Shown here in pieces: positions 63,885-64,000 of a DNA stretch of 64,000 nt (within the stretch, counting starts at the first letter, position 1; each line of letters starts with the position of its first letter). Location: the NCBI GenBank assembly GCA_013153405.1, contig JAADEM010000071.1:18327-82326 (forward strand), in the 5' to 3' direction. The translations under genes were made by a program, and so were the position numbers. The DNA comes from Chlorobiota bacterium (GTDB lineage Bacteria; Bacteroidota; Bacteroidia; Bacteroidales; Marinilabiliaceae). Under the pieces are notes generated by a model, which saw only the letters and a list, made by a program, of their open reading frames with translations, did no database searches and was not told the origin of the DNA.

Positions 63885-64000
63885 CCCGCATAGTCGAGGA
63901 GGACGTCCAAAAAGTCGTCATTCCGAACGGAGTGAAGGAATCTCATAAAGCTTTTGTGTTGACTCACAGCAGATTGCTTCGTCGTTCCTCCTCGCAATGA
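63885..64000. repeat. Dispersed intergenic palindromic repeat, cut by window end
   Basis: Contains GACGTCCAAAAAGTCGTCATTC, split as GACGTC and CCAAAAAGTCGTCATTC, then GAACGGAGTGAAGGAATCTC and AGATTGCTTCGTCG, and ends CCTCCTCGCAATGA. GAGGAGGAC (63896-63904) pairs with CCTCCTC near 63986-63992. The words GTCATTCCGAAC..GGAATCTC and ..GCAATGA are typical of short non-coding repeats that litter Bacteroidota genomes (from general knowledge). A fragment TCATTGCGAATTC also occurs at about 29072. Confidence 0.6.

Noticed and set aside
1..64000. Search for phage, integrase, transposase, toxin-antitoxin, restriction or CRISPR-Cas genes
   Set aside because: No open frame carries such motifs; the accessory-looking part of the window is the glycan locus only.

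Overview
The window reads as AT-rich chromosome of a member of the Bacteroidota, most likely a free-living, probably anaerobic relative of the Bacteroidales/Marinilabiliales. The signs are a SusC/SusD glycan-uptake pair under an ECF sigma/FecR switch, a type IX secretion sorting domain, a FISUMP-domain surface lipoprotein, an Fkp fucose-salvage enzyme, an RprXY-type two-component pair, weak or absent Shine-Dalgarno sites and several promoters with the phylum-typical TAnnTTTG -7 box. No tRNA, rRNA, CRISPR array, integrase, transposase or phage gene is visible; mobile-looking DNA is limited to small palindromic intergenic repeats.

Layout. 1-6.6 kb: the 3' end of one glutamate dehydrogenase (+), an unusually palindrome-rich 350-bp intergenic element, an ExbB/ExbD proton-channel operon (-), L-asparaginase and TatD (-), and a second, complete glutamate dehydrogenase (-). 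6.9-15.6 kb: a large FAD/Fe-S oxidoreductase (-), Fkp (+), an M23 peptidase (-) and QueG (-), the last without any ordinary start codon. 15.9-21.7 kb: a complete SUF iron-sulfur assembly operon, sufBCDSE-sufT (-). 22-30.6 kb: surface and secreted proteins (two lipoproteins, a beta-propeller/phosphoesterase fusion, a small OM barrel, a T9SS-sorted protein and a PKD/FISUMP protein) separated by repeat-rich gaps. 30.7-43.5 kb: housekeeping genes, namely a membrane polyferredoxin with a DUF362 partner, a sugar-nucleotide epimerase, lepA, rprXY, acpP-fabF-rnc, purN and a DcaP-like porin.

43.7-63.8 kb is a polysaccharide utilization locus on the + strand: ECF sigma, FecR anti-sigma, SusC, SusD, GH3, S1 sulfatase, GH29 alpha-fucosidase, GH31 with an inserted PA14 domain, a DUF5703-type putative hydrolase, a RhaT-type symporter, a UroD-fold protein and an L-rhamnose mutarotase-family protein. 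The reading that best fits these parts is import of a sulfated, 6-deoxyhexose-rich oligosaccharide through SusCD, trimming by exo-acting lipoprotein enzymes, and uptake and anomer conversion of the freed deoxy-sugar by RhaT and RhaM. No endo-acting enzyme and no deoxy-sugar catabolic genes lie inside the window, so the substrate remains an inference. Fkp, 30 kb upstream, could divert freed L-fucose to GDP-fucose for surface glycans.

The least expected signals are non-coding: the nested palindromic element after the first gdhA, of which a 40-bp piece recurs inverted at 15.8 kb; a three-stem inverted-repeat structure at 24.2-24.4 kb; a family of hairpins sharing the arm AGGCTGTCCAAAAAG; and a structured leader in front of susC.
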